A stretch of 64,000 nt of DNA. Source: Pilaira anomala (taxonomy: Eukaryota; Mucoromycota; Mucoromycetes; Mucorales; Mucoraceae). The translations under genes were made by a program, and so were the position numbers. The notes under the pieces were generated by a model. The model made no database searches. It was not told the DNA's origin and saw only the letters and a list, made by a program, of their open reading frames with translations. Shown here one piece after another: positions 23,154 to 35,279 of this stretch (position 1 is the first letter of the stretch; the number at the start of each line of letters is the position of its first letter). The DNA lies in the NCBI GenBank assembly GCA_025716855.1, contig JAIXMQ010000091.1:1-64000 (forward strand), given 5' to 3'.

Positions 23154-24540
23154 TTATTCATCTAAAAGAGATTCAGCTAAATAATGTTCTTGAAGTGGTT
23201 GAATCACATGCATTAATGCTTCACCCGAAATAATTTGTTCCAATTCATATAAAGTCAAATTGATACGATGATCTGTAACACGACTCTATCAAAAAAAAAA
23301 AAAAAAAAATCAGTATTTAACAATTACAAGGAAACTTGTATATATATATTTTTTTTTTTACCTGAGGGTAGTTATATGTTCTAATCTTTTCTGATCTATC
23401 ACCAGTACCAATTTGTTTATTTCTTGAATCTCTTCTTTCGTTTTGAGACTTTAAACGTTGTTGTTCAAACACTTTTGCTTTAATGACTTTAAGTGCCTTG
23501 GCTTTATTCTTGTGCTGTGATCTTTCATCTTGCATAGCTACTACTAAACCAGTTGGTATATGTGTCATTCGAACTGCACTATCGGTTGTATTCACATGTT
23601 GCCCACCAGCGCCTGAAGCACGATAGACATCAATCTTGAGATCGGATTCTTTAATTTGAACATCGACTTCAGTAGGTTCTGGCAAAATAGCTACAGTGAC
23701 GGTAGATGTATGGATTCTACCTTGTGATTCTGTTGCTGGTACTCTTTGAACTCTATGTACACCCGATTCATATTTCAATACACCAAATACATTTTTACCT
23801 CCAATATTCACTGTGATATCCTTTTTTTTTTTAAAAAAAAAAAAAAAGTTCAATATAACCTCTTGTATTTATTTTTTTTATACCACTTGTATTTTTTTTT
23901 TTTACCTTGAATCCTTTACCTCCAATATCTTCAGATTTTGATAAAACTTCCCATTTCCATCTTCGTAATTGAGCAAAACGTTCATACATACGAGTCATAT
24001 CCGCCGAGAAAATGGAAGCTTCATCCCCACCAGCTCCTGATCGAATTTCTAAAATGGCACTAGCATCATCAGCAGCATCTTTTGGAGCTAATTCTGTGAT
24101 TAAATCCTTTTCAATGTGTGAAATACGATCCATAATTTCATTGTATTCTTCTTTTGCTAAATCCATCATCTCTTGATCGTCTCCAGTCTCGCCTGTAGAT
24201 AATAATTCGTGTAACTCGGATAAATCATTACAGTTCTTTTGCCATTCTTCAAATAGGGCTTTGGGTCCGGTGAGAGTCGAGAGTTCTTTTGAGGCTTGTG
24301 CCAGGTCTGTTGGATTAAGGCTGTTGTTGTTGAGTTGTGATAAGAGTGTATCGTGTCGTTTAGAAAGTAGACTTAATTTGTTTTGTAGGGGTACTGTTAT
24401 CCTTGTTGACTGTAAAGGTGAAGCTTTTTTTTTAAAAAAAAAAAAAAAATTAGGCTCTATTTCAGTATGTGTTTGTGTTGTTATTATACAATACCTTTTG
24501 TAGAATACTTTGTGACTTGAATAAAGCTTCGTTTAAACAT
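23154..24540 (-). CDS. MRF1: Mitochondrial peptide chain release factor 1
   Basis: Recognises UAA/UAG in mitochondrial mRNAs and hydrolyses peptidyl-tRNA. Exons are 24495-24540, 23906-24423, 23362-23820 and 23154-23285 (384 residues). The short first exon [15 protein letters not shown] looks like the start of a presequence. Domain 1 is helical (residues about 30-120). The catalytic GGQ lies in [20 protein letters not shown]1-type elements include [28 protein letters not shown] and [16 protein letters not shown]. The acceptor of exon 2 was fixed by phase: only AAAAG at 24424 keeps the frame. Two acceptors here are preceded by A runs rather than pyrimidines. Confidence 0.94.
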
Positions 24541-25655
24541 AACGTGCCAAAAAGTTGTAATAGTTGAGAAAAAGAAAATAAAAAAAAAAGTGAAGGGGGA
24601 AGCAGTCGAGAATTATACCTTAAAAAAAAAAAATAGAGTCACATTGCAATGCCGCTTAATGTTCGATGACAGAAGAGAAGTGCCATCGCTTGAAAGATGT
24701 ATGTATGTACATACATATAATACTTTCCACTCTCACAGCCTTTTCGTAATAACTTTTAATTACAACTTTAATAAATTGTTTGTGTGTCTTGATTCAAGCT
24801 ACTCATATTATTAAGTAAGAAGTTAGATTATAATTTGAGCAAGTCAATTGCTTATGACATTGTGCACTTTTTGAATACTGAAAAAAAAAAAACATTGAGT
24901 GTGGTCATAGAGCTCTCACTAGAGATACAAGCGTAGTTATTACTTTTTAAACGTAGCGTATTGCAACGTAATAAGGATCATAAACACGAATATATCAGAG
25001 AATAGAGACCCTGTTATGAAAAATATTTATTTTGAAACTTGCTTGAATCCTGCAAAATATGTTGTACAGTGTGATCTGATGTTAAAAACAGGTTGATGAC
25101 TATTATTTAACAAAACTTCTTTTTTGTATGTAATGATCAAAAAAAAAAGCATCTGTTTCCTTTTTGTCCAATTTTAACAAGTATATAGTCTAATGATATT
25201 CTCATTTGAGTCTTATATTCTTTAACCTCGCAACATCAAGTACTTTTTTTTTCAGTTTGTTGTTGTAATGGTAGATGTATAAAAAAGGGAATCTTGTTGG
25301 GGGAGGGGGTTGTTCAAAAAAGAAAGCTTGTATTCTAATCTTGATGCGACTAATCCCCATTGTATCACACACACACACACACAAAAAAAAAAAAGCATAA
25401 ATTTAGTGTTATCGATGGAAATCCCTCCCCCATTTTTGTTTGTTATGCAAAAGAGAGCTACCTTAAAATAATTCTCGGCCCTGAGTTTCAAAGGGACCTT
25501 TCTTTAAAACTTGCAAGGAGAAAAAAAAAAAAAAAAAAAAAAGCTCGAGCCACTTTTTGTTCTATAAAAAAGGACAGAATAAAAACTTTTTTCTCTTTTC
25601 CCCTCTCTACTTTTTCTTTTTTTTTCTTTTCTCGTAAATTTTTTTTTTTTAAAAA
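24541..25655. other. 1.1 kb intergenic region
   Basis: Between the MRF1 and branching-enzyme starts, so both promoters should be here. Visible elements are a 16-bp palindrome ATGTATGTACATACAT near 24699-24714, a (CA)n run at 25367-25382, an A run at 25519-25540 and a pyrimidine-rich leader then T-run/A-run (25570-25655) directly before the GLC3 start. No coding frame is convincing. Confidence 0.55.
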
Positions 25656-28255
25656 ATGACTTTACCTACATTTAAAGAAGAAGTATCTCCTGGACGTGTA
25701 CTTACAATGACTGCAGATGGTACTGGACTTTCTGTGATTGATCCTTGGTTAAAACCATTTGATGATGCTCTTAGAGAAAGGTAAAAAAAAAGGTATACAT
25801 GTTGATTATCATATTTTTTATTAAACAAAATCGTATAGATATGCTACATTTGAAAAATATGATGAACAAATCAAAAGCACACTTGGTTATGAAGAATATA
25901 CAAAGGGTTGGGAATATTATGGATTTAACGTTCAAAAGGATAATAGTGTCATGTATCGTGAATGGGCACCTAATGCTGTTACTGCTAGTTTAGTGGGTGA
26001 TTTCAGTAAGTTTATTTATTTATTATTATATCGGAGCTCTTATACTAAAATTTATTTATATAGATAACTGGGATGTGAATGCTCATGCTATGACACGTAA
26101 TCAATATGGTGTTTATGAAATCTTGGTAAAGCCTACTTCAGATGGTAAAGTAGCTATTCCTCACGGTAGTAAAGTCAAGGTAAAAAGTCTTTTTGTTTTT
26201 CTTAAAAAAATATATATAAATATATATATATAGGTTGGAGTCTAAAATAATTCCCTCCCCCACCTTTTCTTCCCCCACTTTACCCGCTTTTTAGATCACT
26301 ATGACACTCCCTCATACAAATGAACGTATCTACCGTTTGCCTGCCTGGATCAACTACGTTACTCAAGATCTTAATGTTAGTGCAACCTATGATGCTATCT
26401 TTTGGAACCCTGCAAAACATTATAAATTTAAAAACCCTCGTCCCAAGCGACCTGAATCTATTCGTGTATATGAAGCTCATGGTAAGTCTTTTTTTTTTTT
26501 TTTTTCTTTTTTAGTTCGTAATCATTTTCTGTTCTAACCACAAACAATTGATTCTACTTTTGGGAACGTTATCTTTTTCTTTTAGTGGGTATCTCTTCTC
26601 CCGAACCCCGCTGTGCAACCTATAAAGAATTTACCAAGAATATCCTTCCTCGTATTGCCTATGACGGATATAACACGATTCAATTGATGGCTGTGATGGA
26701 ACACGCTTATTATGCATCCTTTGGATACCAAGTCACCTCCTTCTTTGCACCTTCGAGTCGTTATGGTACTCCTGAAGACTTGAAGGAATTGATTGATACT
26801 GCTCATGGCTTGGGTATCACCGTTTTACTTGATTTGGTTCATTCTCATGCATGTAAGAATGTTGCTGATGGTTTGAATATGTTTGATGGATCCGATCATT
26901 GTTATTTCCATGCTGGTCCCAAGGGTCGTCACGAGTTATGGGATTCTAGATTGTTTAATTATGGAAACTTTGAAGTGATGCGATTCTTGATGTCTAATTT
27001 GAGATACTGGATGGATGTGTTTAACTTTGATGGTTTTAGATTTGATGGTGTGACTTCTATGCTCTATAAACATCATGGTATTGGATTTGGTTTCTCTGGT
27101 GATTATCATGAATACTTTGGTGATAATGTAGATGATGAAGGTGTCATGTATATTCAAGTAGCTAATAACTATTTGCATAACAAGTACCCTGACATGGTGA
27201 CTATTGCAGAAGGTATGTTTTTAGAGTTTTTTTATATTAGTATATAGTTATGTTGTGTGTTTAACATCATCATCTTTTTTTTTGTTTTTGTTTTTGTTTC
27301 AGATGTTTCGGGTATGCCTGGTTCTTGTCGTCCTGTACGTGAAGGAGGTCTTGGGTTTGATTATAGACTTTCAATGGCTATTCCAGATATGTGGATCAAG
27401 ATGTTGAAGGAAGAATCTGATGAGGACTGGAAAATGGGTCATATTGTTCATATCTTAACTAACCGTCGTCATTTGGAAAAGACCATTGGTTATTGTGAAT
27501 CTCACGATCAAGCACTTGTTGGTGATAAAACATTAGCTTTCTGGTTAATGGATAAAGAGATGTACACTAACATGAGTGATTTAACTCCTCTTACACCTGT
27601 TATTGATCGTGGTATGTCTTTACACAAAATGATTAGGTAAAAAAAAAAAAAAAAAAAATACAAGTTCGATTTACTACAGTATATATATATAAAAGGATAA
27701 TACTGACATTTTTATTTTTTTATTGTTAGAATGGTGACACATGGTCTTGGTGGAGAAGGATATCTTAATTTTGAAGGTAACGAATTTGGTCACCCAGAAT
27801 GGCTTGATTTCCCTCGTGCCGGTAACGATTCTAGTTTCCAATACGCTCGTCGTCAATGGAATATCTTGGATGATCCTTTATTACGTTACAAGTACTTGAA
27901 TGAATGGGATCGTCATATGCAGTTGACCGAAGAAAAGTACGGTTGGCTTCATGATGGTCAAGCTTATGTTTCTCGTAAGAACGATGGTGATAAGATCATT
28001 GTGTTTGAACGCGCTAATGTTTTGTTTATCTTTAACTTCCATCCCACTCAATCTTTCACTGATTATCGTGTCGGTGTAAATCAACCTGGTAAATACAAGA
28101 TCGTGTTGAACTCGGATGATAAGGAATTTTTGGGTCATGGTAGAGTAGATAATACTACAGAATTCTTTACTACACCTGGTGATTGGGATAATAGACCTAA
28201 CTGGATTCAAGTTTATATTCCTAATCGTACCTGTTTACTCTTAGCTAAACATTAA
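25656..28255 (+). CDS. GLC3: 1,4-alpha-glucan branching enzyme (glycogen branching, GH13)
   Basis: Makes alpha-1,6 branches in glycogen. Exons are 25656-25780, 25839-26005, 26064-26179, 26295-26481, 26586-27212, 27303-27636 and 27730-28255 (693 residues, close to yeast 704). The N-terminal CBM48-like part has [19 protein letters not shown]. The GH13 catalytic barrel shows [11 protein letters not shown], the nucleophile Asp in [12 protein letters not shown], the acid/base Glu in VTIAEDVSGMP (read across the exon 5/6 junction) and the transition-state Asp region [13 protein letters not shown]. The C-terminal beta domain has [17 protein letters not shown]. Codons are richer in C-ending forms than in neighbours, which fits a well expressed gene. 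Confidence 0.96.
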
Positions 28256-29494
28256 ACAACTTATTATATCTTTTTCTTCTCCTTTTTTTTTTTTTTAAAA
28301 AAAAAAAAAAAATTGGCACACTCATTATAAAAATTTATCATTGCTTCCCATCATTTATTAAAAACTATTTTTTAAAAACTTTAATATAAAATATATGTAC
28401 TAGTTGAGGAAAATGTTTCGCTCTAGCCGCTGAGTCGTGAGCTGGGTAGTCAGCGAGAGAAGGGAGTGGGCCAACGCGTTATATTGTAAAAAAAGGTAAT
28501 TATATAAAGCCTCTGACATTTTATACTATTTCATGACTCATTTTATTTTAGTTGAATAACGATCAACTAATAAGCGATGAAGATCTTGCCTTCTTGTGTA
28601 AAGCTTCAAGTAAAAATTCAACTATTCAAGACATAGCATATCATCGAAATTGTTGATGAAAGGACAGTGAGATGACCAAGAAGGAATACTTTTACAGTAA
28701 ATATGCCCTTTTCAAAAAGTATTGTAATACTATTTAAATTATTAGCTGATTTTTTATATTTCTATTAGACTATATCGCCTTCAAACATCATTTAATATCT
28801 TATTACTACTACTAGATTTCTACGATTTTTATGCGAAGCTTTTTTTTTTTTTTTTTGTTACATACCAAGGAGGAAATAAAGACTATTGAAAAAGCTGGTA
28901 TCGATTCACACATTGTCAGCTAACTACTGATGAGAAGAAGAGCTTTTAAAAAGAAATTATTGAAAGGTAAATTTCAAAATACCTTCAAAATATTGTTGCT
29001 TTTAACAATAGACTCTCTTTATTTTACAGCGATGGAGAAACTGTCGACACAGATATTAACCGAGCGACTCCGTTTGAATCAGCTGCACATTGGAAAGAAG
29101 TGACACTTACAAAAGCCTACTAACTAGATATTTTAAGATGCATTTGTAAAAGTCTCAGAATGAAAATATCGAGGCGTAATTGAAACGTGCACAATCAAAT
29201 TTGAATTTTTGAACATTATCAACAACTGCGCTGTTTCTGGGACCTACCAGAGTACTCCTAAACAATTGTATAAAAACTTCAAGTCTAACAAACCTGATTA
29301 TTGCCAAATAAATCGCCTTTTTATGGGCAGCGTTTTCAAATTGGGAATGGAAGCACTGTATGACGCAAATCAAGTTAGTTACTTATCTGAGAATCGGCTA
29401 TTGAATATAGTGATGGGTTAAAACGTTTCGTTTCTTTTTTTTTTTTTTTTTATTTCTTTCTTTCTTTCTTTCTTCCTTACGCATAATTCATAAA
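28256..29494. other. Intergenic region with decayed exon-like fragments
   Basis: No intact gene. A GC-rich block at 28423-28480 stands out. After it come short open segments separated by intron-like gaps: about 28551-28655 (reads LNNDQLISDEDLAFLC...), 28666-28734 (MTKKEYFYSKYALFKKY), 28862-28923 and 29031-29122 (DGETVDTDINRATPFES...). An 85-codon frame follows at about 29164-29421, containing TYQSTPKQLYKNFKSNK. None has an intact start and none can be joined into one product. They look like the remains of a spliced gene or a mobile element. The last 70 bp is a T run and TTTC repeat leading into the next gene. Confidence 0.45.
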
Positions 29495-30785
29495 ATGTCT
29501 TCTCTCGAGGATTTGTTCGGTAAATTAGCTATGACCACAGTGACAACTGTGTCTCGAATTGCTCTTAGCCATGCTACAAATGCAGCTATCGTAAGTATAT
29601 AATAAATTAATCAATAGAACATCACACCAATCTATGCATAAATATAGCGAAACGTCACTTCTTATGTCACTACACAATTACCAAAAAATAAGCCAGATAC
29701 TAGAGAAATCCGTACACTTCAACGCCAACTCGATTTAAAAATTAAGAACCTCAAGGTAAAAAAAAAAAAAAAAAAAAGAACAGTTACATCATATCCTCTA
29801 TATTCTTTTTAACATCTCTTGATAAATTGATACAAAAAAATAGCCTACTATTGATATTATCGCAAGAAGTGTAGCAGACGGAAACCAGGACCTGGAATCC
29901 GCTTTAGAAATGTGTAACGATTTAAAACAAGATATTGACGACTTTTCGAGTCAAGTTCAAACAATGACCAACCCAGATCAAGTCAAGACTCATCTTAAGC
30001 GCTTGCTTTCTAATGTAGACGACGCCATTCCTTCGCTTCACTTATCTTTACGTAGTATTGAAAACAGGACTGGTACAGCTACTGTACCTGCTTCCAAGTT
30101 GGTTCAGGCTTCTCATATTTTATTGCATCCAAGCGATAAAAAGTTTAAAGTCAAGTTGTATTCATTGTTTTCTGCCAATCAACGAGAACCCTCAGCCAAG
30201 GCTTTTACTTGGAAAGAGGAGTTTCCTAAATCGGATTTGGTTTTAAAGAAAGATAAAAAGATGGGCTACGCGTTACAAATTACAGAGGACACAAATGATG
30301 GTCTTTATCATGAAGAAGGCGAGGCCAAGAAACAAATGGTGATTGATATAAATCATATTCAACGCATGTATTATACCCAAAGTGGAGAATTATTGAATAT
30401 TGAAGACGCGAAAGATCCAGTACTTGTGATGAAAGTTTCAAAGCAAGATAAAAAGAAGAGTGATAATGAAAGTATTCATAGCTCGGATGATAAATTGATT
30501 CAGGTCAAGGAGACTGCACCTGAAATTGTAAAGGAAGAGTTACAAGAATCTCAATGGTATGCGGTTGGGTCATGGAGCGAGCAAGAAGATACAAGTGATG
30601 ATGATGACGACGATGAAGATGATAAAGACGAAAAAAAGGAAAAGGTAAAGAAGAGTCCTGAGTCTGATTTTCCTTTGAATCTTTTGTTATTGGAAAGTGT
30701 AATTAAGTTAGCGTTATTGGAAATATCAGAACAAATGAACCATCTGCAAGCCTCGGATGAATTAATCACTTTGTACATGAAATAA
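29495..30785 (+). CDS. YRB30: RanGTP-binding protein, Yrb30-like
   Basis: Yrb30 proteins bind RanGTP, block Ran GAP action and shuttle through the nucleus. Exons are 29495-29590, 29648-29755 and 29844-30785 (381 residues). The N terminus LEDLFGKLAMTTVTTVSRIA, the helix TLQRQLDLKIKNLKPTIDII and DLESALEMCNDLKQDIDDF follow the order seen in the fungal Ran-binding (Yrb30) family. An acidic patch (DTSDDDDDDEDDKDE) is near residue 330, with a hydrophobic C-terminal helix after it. The identification rests on remembered family pattern rather than on a catalytic motif, so it is less certain than its neighbours. Homologues occur only in fungi as far as I know. Confidence 0.65.
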
Positions 30786-31191
30786 TAAAAGGAGCCGTAT
30801 TTTGTAAATCCTGGGTTTTAGTTGTCGGTGTGCAACATTCCCACCCAAATTTTAAAAATAAATACTTAAAATATGTTTATTGCGCGTACCTTTTTTTTTT
30901 TTTTTTTCTTAAAATATACAACTTATATTCATGCTTATAGACTACTCAACTAGATAAAACAAGTATCTTTTTTTTTTCTTGTTTATAAAACCAAAAGAGC
31001 TACTGAAAGTTACTAAAGAAAGAAAAAATTAGTTTTTTTTTTATGCATTTGCTCGTGACACCAAAGATGTGAGTAAAAAAAGTGTGGTTATTTCACATGT
31101 TGTACAGATAATATAATTGCCTTCTGGATTTTTTCCCTTAACTTTTTCTTTTTTTCTTCTTTTCCTACTTATTTTCCTAACTTCTTACATT
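30786..31191. other. Intergenic region, AT-rich
   Basis: About 400 bp between two genes on the same strand. It holds several T runs (30892-30909, 30968-30979, 31033-31042) and a pyrimidine-rich leader into the Lon start codon. No gene is seen. Confidence 0.5.
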
Positions 31192-34100
31192 ATGAATCAA
31201 TATCCAGAAAATGTCATAATTATACCTCTAGAAAACAAGGTCCTTTTACCTTCTGTCGTATTACGTCTTATGATTCGTGGAAAGCAAGCAAATGATCTTA
31301 CAAAGTCCTATTTTAGACAACTTTCTGCTTCAACTGACAAGAAACCTCCAAAAGACATTTATGTTGCCTGTATTCCACTTAAGCCACGCTTCAATCAACC
31401 CATTTCTTCTTCTTCTTCTTCTTCTCCTTCTTCGTACGGCAGTAGTATCTCAGACGATAATCAAGTGGTATCTCAAGCACCTCAAGTTCCATTACCTTCC
31501 CAACTACAACAAAAAGATCGACCCAACAAGAGTCAAGAAAACCTCATTTCAGATATAAATCAACGTCATTTACTAGAATACGGTTGTTTAGCGCGTATTG
31601 TACGTGTCCAAAGATCGGGTACAAACCTATTTGGTGTATTTGTAGAAGGACTCACTCGATTCAAAGTCAACAAATTTTATCAAAACACACCCTCCATGAC
31701 ACCTTACCCAGGTTGTTGGATGGCCAATATCAGATATTTTAATGAGGACACGCGCAATATCAAACAACTCTCATCTGAAGAAAAGAATCTAATGGCTACC
31801 TTTAAAGAATTAAGTCAAATATTTGTCAATAAGATGAGAGAATTACAGTTACCAGAGACATTATTAGCACAATTGAATAATGTGGTAAATACAACGCCTG
31901 TCTCTCCTTTAGCTGATTTATTAGTTGCTTTGATCGAAACTACGTTTGAAGAAAGACTATACATGTTGGCAACACCTTTATTAAAAGATCGCTTAAAGAT
32001 GGCTTCTGAATGGATGACAAGACAGTTACATGTATTGCAAATTTCGGATACGCTGGGATCGGGTATCGATGGTAAATTAAGTAAAAGACAAAGAGAATTT
32101 TATTTACGTCAACAGGTAACACTTTTTTTTTTTCTGTCATACCCCCTTTTTTTTTTTTATTTATTTATCATAATGGCTTTATTAGTTGGATGCAATTCAA
32201 AATGAATTAAAAGGAGAGAATAAATCAAACACGGTACAAGACGGATTACCTGTTATTTCAGCAGAGGAAGACGAATTATCTGGACTTCATCGACGATTAG
32301 TTCAAGCAAACTTACCAAACGATATCCTAACAATAGCTCAACGTGAACTAAAGAGAATTAAACATTTACAACCTTCTTCTGCTGAATGGGCTGTCTCTCG
32401 AAATTATCTTGAGTGGTTAGCTGATATACCTTGGAACGTACATTCAAAACAAGCCCTAGATATTCAAAAATCAAAGAGACAATTGGATCATGATCATTTT
32501 GGTTTGGAGCATGTTAAAAAGAGAATTATCGAGTATTTATCTGTGATCAAGATTAAAGGGGATTTGAAAGCACCTATTTTATGTTTTGTTGGGCCCGTAA
32601 GTTTTTTTTTTTTTTTTTTTTTTAGTTAAAAAAAAAAATACAAATATGCTCATCTAATGATTTGTTTGTTACATAATACAGCCTGGTGTGGGTAAAACTT
32701 CACTTGGAAAATCCATTGCACAATCTATGTCCCGAGAGTTCCATCGTATTTCATTGGGTGGTGTACGAGATGAAGCAGAAATGAGGTATATATCCACGTC
32801 CATATCCACATATCTTTTTATCATATTATTAATAAAGTTAAAAAAAAAAAAAAATAGAGGTCATCGACGTACCTATGTTGGTGCAATGCCCGGTTTAATT
32901 GTCCAAGGATTAAAGAAATCTAAAGTCAATAACCCTTTATTCCTATTAGACGAGATTGACAAGCTAGTCCAATCCTCACGTCACGGAGACCCAGCAGCAG
33001 CACTCTTGGAGATCCTTGATCCTGAGCAAAACAATTCTTTTTCAGACCACTATCTGAACGTCCCTCTCGATTTATCCAACATTTTATTTATTGCGACAGC
33101 AAACTCCCTGGATACGATCCCAGAACCACTTTTAGATCGTATGGAGGTCATTGAACTTCATGGTTACACGTTCGAAGAGAAGTTACATATTGCAAAAACA
33201 CATTTAGTTCCAAAGCAAGTGTTAGCCCATGGTTTGAGTTTGGATCAAATCAAGTTTCAAGAGGACGCGATTTTATTTATTGCAGAGAACTATACAAGAG
33301 AAAGTGGTGTACGTACGCTTGAACGTACTTTGGCTTCGATCGTACGTGCCAAGTGTGTAGAGTTTGCTGAGTTTAGGGAACTGGATCAAGAGGATAAGTA
33401 TATCCCGCATATTCATGTGAATGACGTTGTAAATATATTAGGTGTAAGTATACATAATATATATATATATATATATATTTACATGTAGCTTTTATTTTAA
33501 CTTTTTTATTTATTTATTTACATAGAGAATCAAATTTGAAAAAGAAATATCTGAAAGAGAATCATATCCTGGTGTAGTAACAGGATTAGCTTACTCAGGC
33601 AGCGGTAACGGAGGCATCTTATTTGTTGAAGCTTCCAAGATGCCAGGCAATGGAACGCTTCATTTGACTGGCTCATTAGGAAACGTTATTCAAGAATCGG
33701 CACAATTGGCCTTGTCCTGGGTCAAATCTCATGCTTATGCACTTCAATTAACTTCAAATGCAAGAGAGAAAATGGTTGAACATGATGATATTCATATTCA
33801 TTTCCCAGCTGGTTCTGTTAGTAAAGATGGGCCCTCTGCAGGTTTGTTAAAAAAAAAAAAAAAATACATAACACATAATTTTTTTAAATAACATAAATAT
33901 TACAGGTGTTACATTAGTATGTGCAATTGTATCGCTTTACTCTGGATACCATGTACTTCCTACAACAGCAATGACAGGTGAAATCTCATTACGTGGTCAA
34001 GTACTGCCCGTAGGTGGGATTAAAGAAAAAGTTGTGTCTGCACATCGTGCTGGTATCCGTCAAATTATCTTACCTTTCCGCAATCAACTGGATGTAGAAC

Positions 34101-34234
34101 AAGATGTACCTGAAAAAGTTCGGGGCGATATTCATTTTGTGTTTGCCAAGAATATTTGGGATGTTTTAAAAGCTGCTCTAGTTACAAATGATTCAGAAAA
34201 GTGGGCTGCACGTGTATATGAGAGTCATTTGTAA
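31192..34234 (+). CDS. LONP2: Peroxisomal Lon protease (LONP2 / Pln)
   Basis: An ATP-dependent AAA+ serine protease for quality control in the peroxisome matrix. Exons are 31192-32115, 32186-32596, 32682-32785, 32858-33443, 33526-33841 and 33906-34234 (889 residues). There is no mitochondrial presequence; the protein ends in SHL, a PTS1 variant. The LON substrate domain opens with [18 protein letters not shown] and contains a Ser-rich insert. Walker A reads [13 protein letters not shown] across an intron; Walker B is [10 protein letters not shown]. The catalytic dyad is Ser in KDGPSAG and Lys in [17 protein letters not shown] 31192 is preferred because upstream in-frame codons are TTG within a T-rich leader. 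Confidence 0.95.
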
Positions 34235-34580
34235 ATCTGTATACATAGTAATGAAATTTCTAATATTTTACTTATTAATGCTGGAATAATGAAGAAAACA
34301 TCTCTTTTTCTCTCAAAAAATAAAATCAAATCATGTTGAAGTTTCGAGCATTAAAATGTATTGCTGTAAAAATATTCCAATCATCTCTATCGCTTGCTTG
34401 TTTTCTAAATAATTTCCCTTTTTCTCTATAAAAAATATAACTTTTTCAAAAATATATAAAGATTACATGAATTATCTTTGAATTTTTTATTTTATGTAGG
34501 CTTGGAATACGAAAATCGAGTTGTGATTATGTGAAGTGATTGTGTGAGTGATTGTGTGAGTGTTGGTTATTATACATCAT
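34235..34580. other. Short convergent intergenic region
   Basis: 3' regions of Lon and NDUFS4. AT-rich, with a repeated GTGATTGTGTGA unit at about 34537-34562. No gene is seen. Confidence 0.5.
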
Positions 34581-35279
34581 CTATTTGGTCATGATCAATC
34601 TCAACTTCTTGGGAGAGTAAAGGAAATTTTCGGCATAACTCTTCTTTACAATCTTGGGAGTTTGAGGTTCTTGAACATAATAGTTCCAACCTATAAATTT
34701 CACATCAATACTTTTTTTTTTCTAATAATATCCTATATATATATATATATTACCTTGCTTTTCAGCAAATCTAACAGCATCTTCCTTGGAAAGGAACTTC
34801 ATAGTCAATGCCTGTTCATAATCGGAACTGAAAAAAAATGAAAATGTCAAAAACTTCCTATCTCTATTTTATGCAATTCTTCTTTTACCTGGAAGCCCAA
34901 CCCATAAGAGGATTTTCCCAACGGTTACCATCTTCCAAAATATCGAAATCAATACGCCAGAGTCTAGTGCCGTTCTTACCTTGTTGGGTAGGAGTACGAG
35001 TAGGTCTGAAAATACGAACACCACGTTCCAATAAATGATCTAGTTGTTTTCATATAAATATCTATCTATTTCTCTCTCTCTCTTTTGTATCGAATTTTTC
35101 TTTTTACCTGGTGCACCGGAGAGGTTTTCTACACTAAGAATAGGTTCGTTTTCGAGAACAATAACATCGTTTTTCTCAGAAGAAGAAGAGGAAGAAAAAC
35201 GAACAGTGTTGAATAAAGCGGGCTTAGCGAATGCTGAACGGCAAAGTAAAGCTGTTCTTGCGACGAGTGGGGAGGTCAT
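34581..35279 (-). CDS. NDUFS4: NADH:ubiquinone oxidoreductase 18/21 kDa subunit (NDUFS4)
   Basis: An accessory subunit at the matrix arm of respiratory complex I, needed for assembly and stability. Exons are 35108-35279, 34889-35039, 34754-34827 and 34581-34690 (168 residues). The N terminus (TSPLVARTALLCRSAFAK) is a typical matrix presequence. The core shows VRIFRPTRTPTQQGK, WRIDFDILEDGNRWENPLMG and the C-terminal WNYYVQEPQTPK followed by KSYAENFLYSPKKLR. Complex I presence rules out a Saccharomyces-like yeast. An in-frame upstream codon at 35324 gives only a poly-Phe extension, so ATG 35279 is used. Confidence 0.95.

Noticed and set aside
24590..24814. Small frame starting MKGEAVENYT
   Set aside because: It begins at a non-ATG codon, crosses an A run and ends in AT-rich sequence; no supporting signals.
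31117..31191. N-terminal extension of the Lon gene giving a hydrophobic, signal-like leader
   Set aside because: It starts at TTG within a T-rich leader; the ATG at 31192 begins right before the conserved Lon N-terminal domain, and the SHL terminus already indicates the peroxisome.
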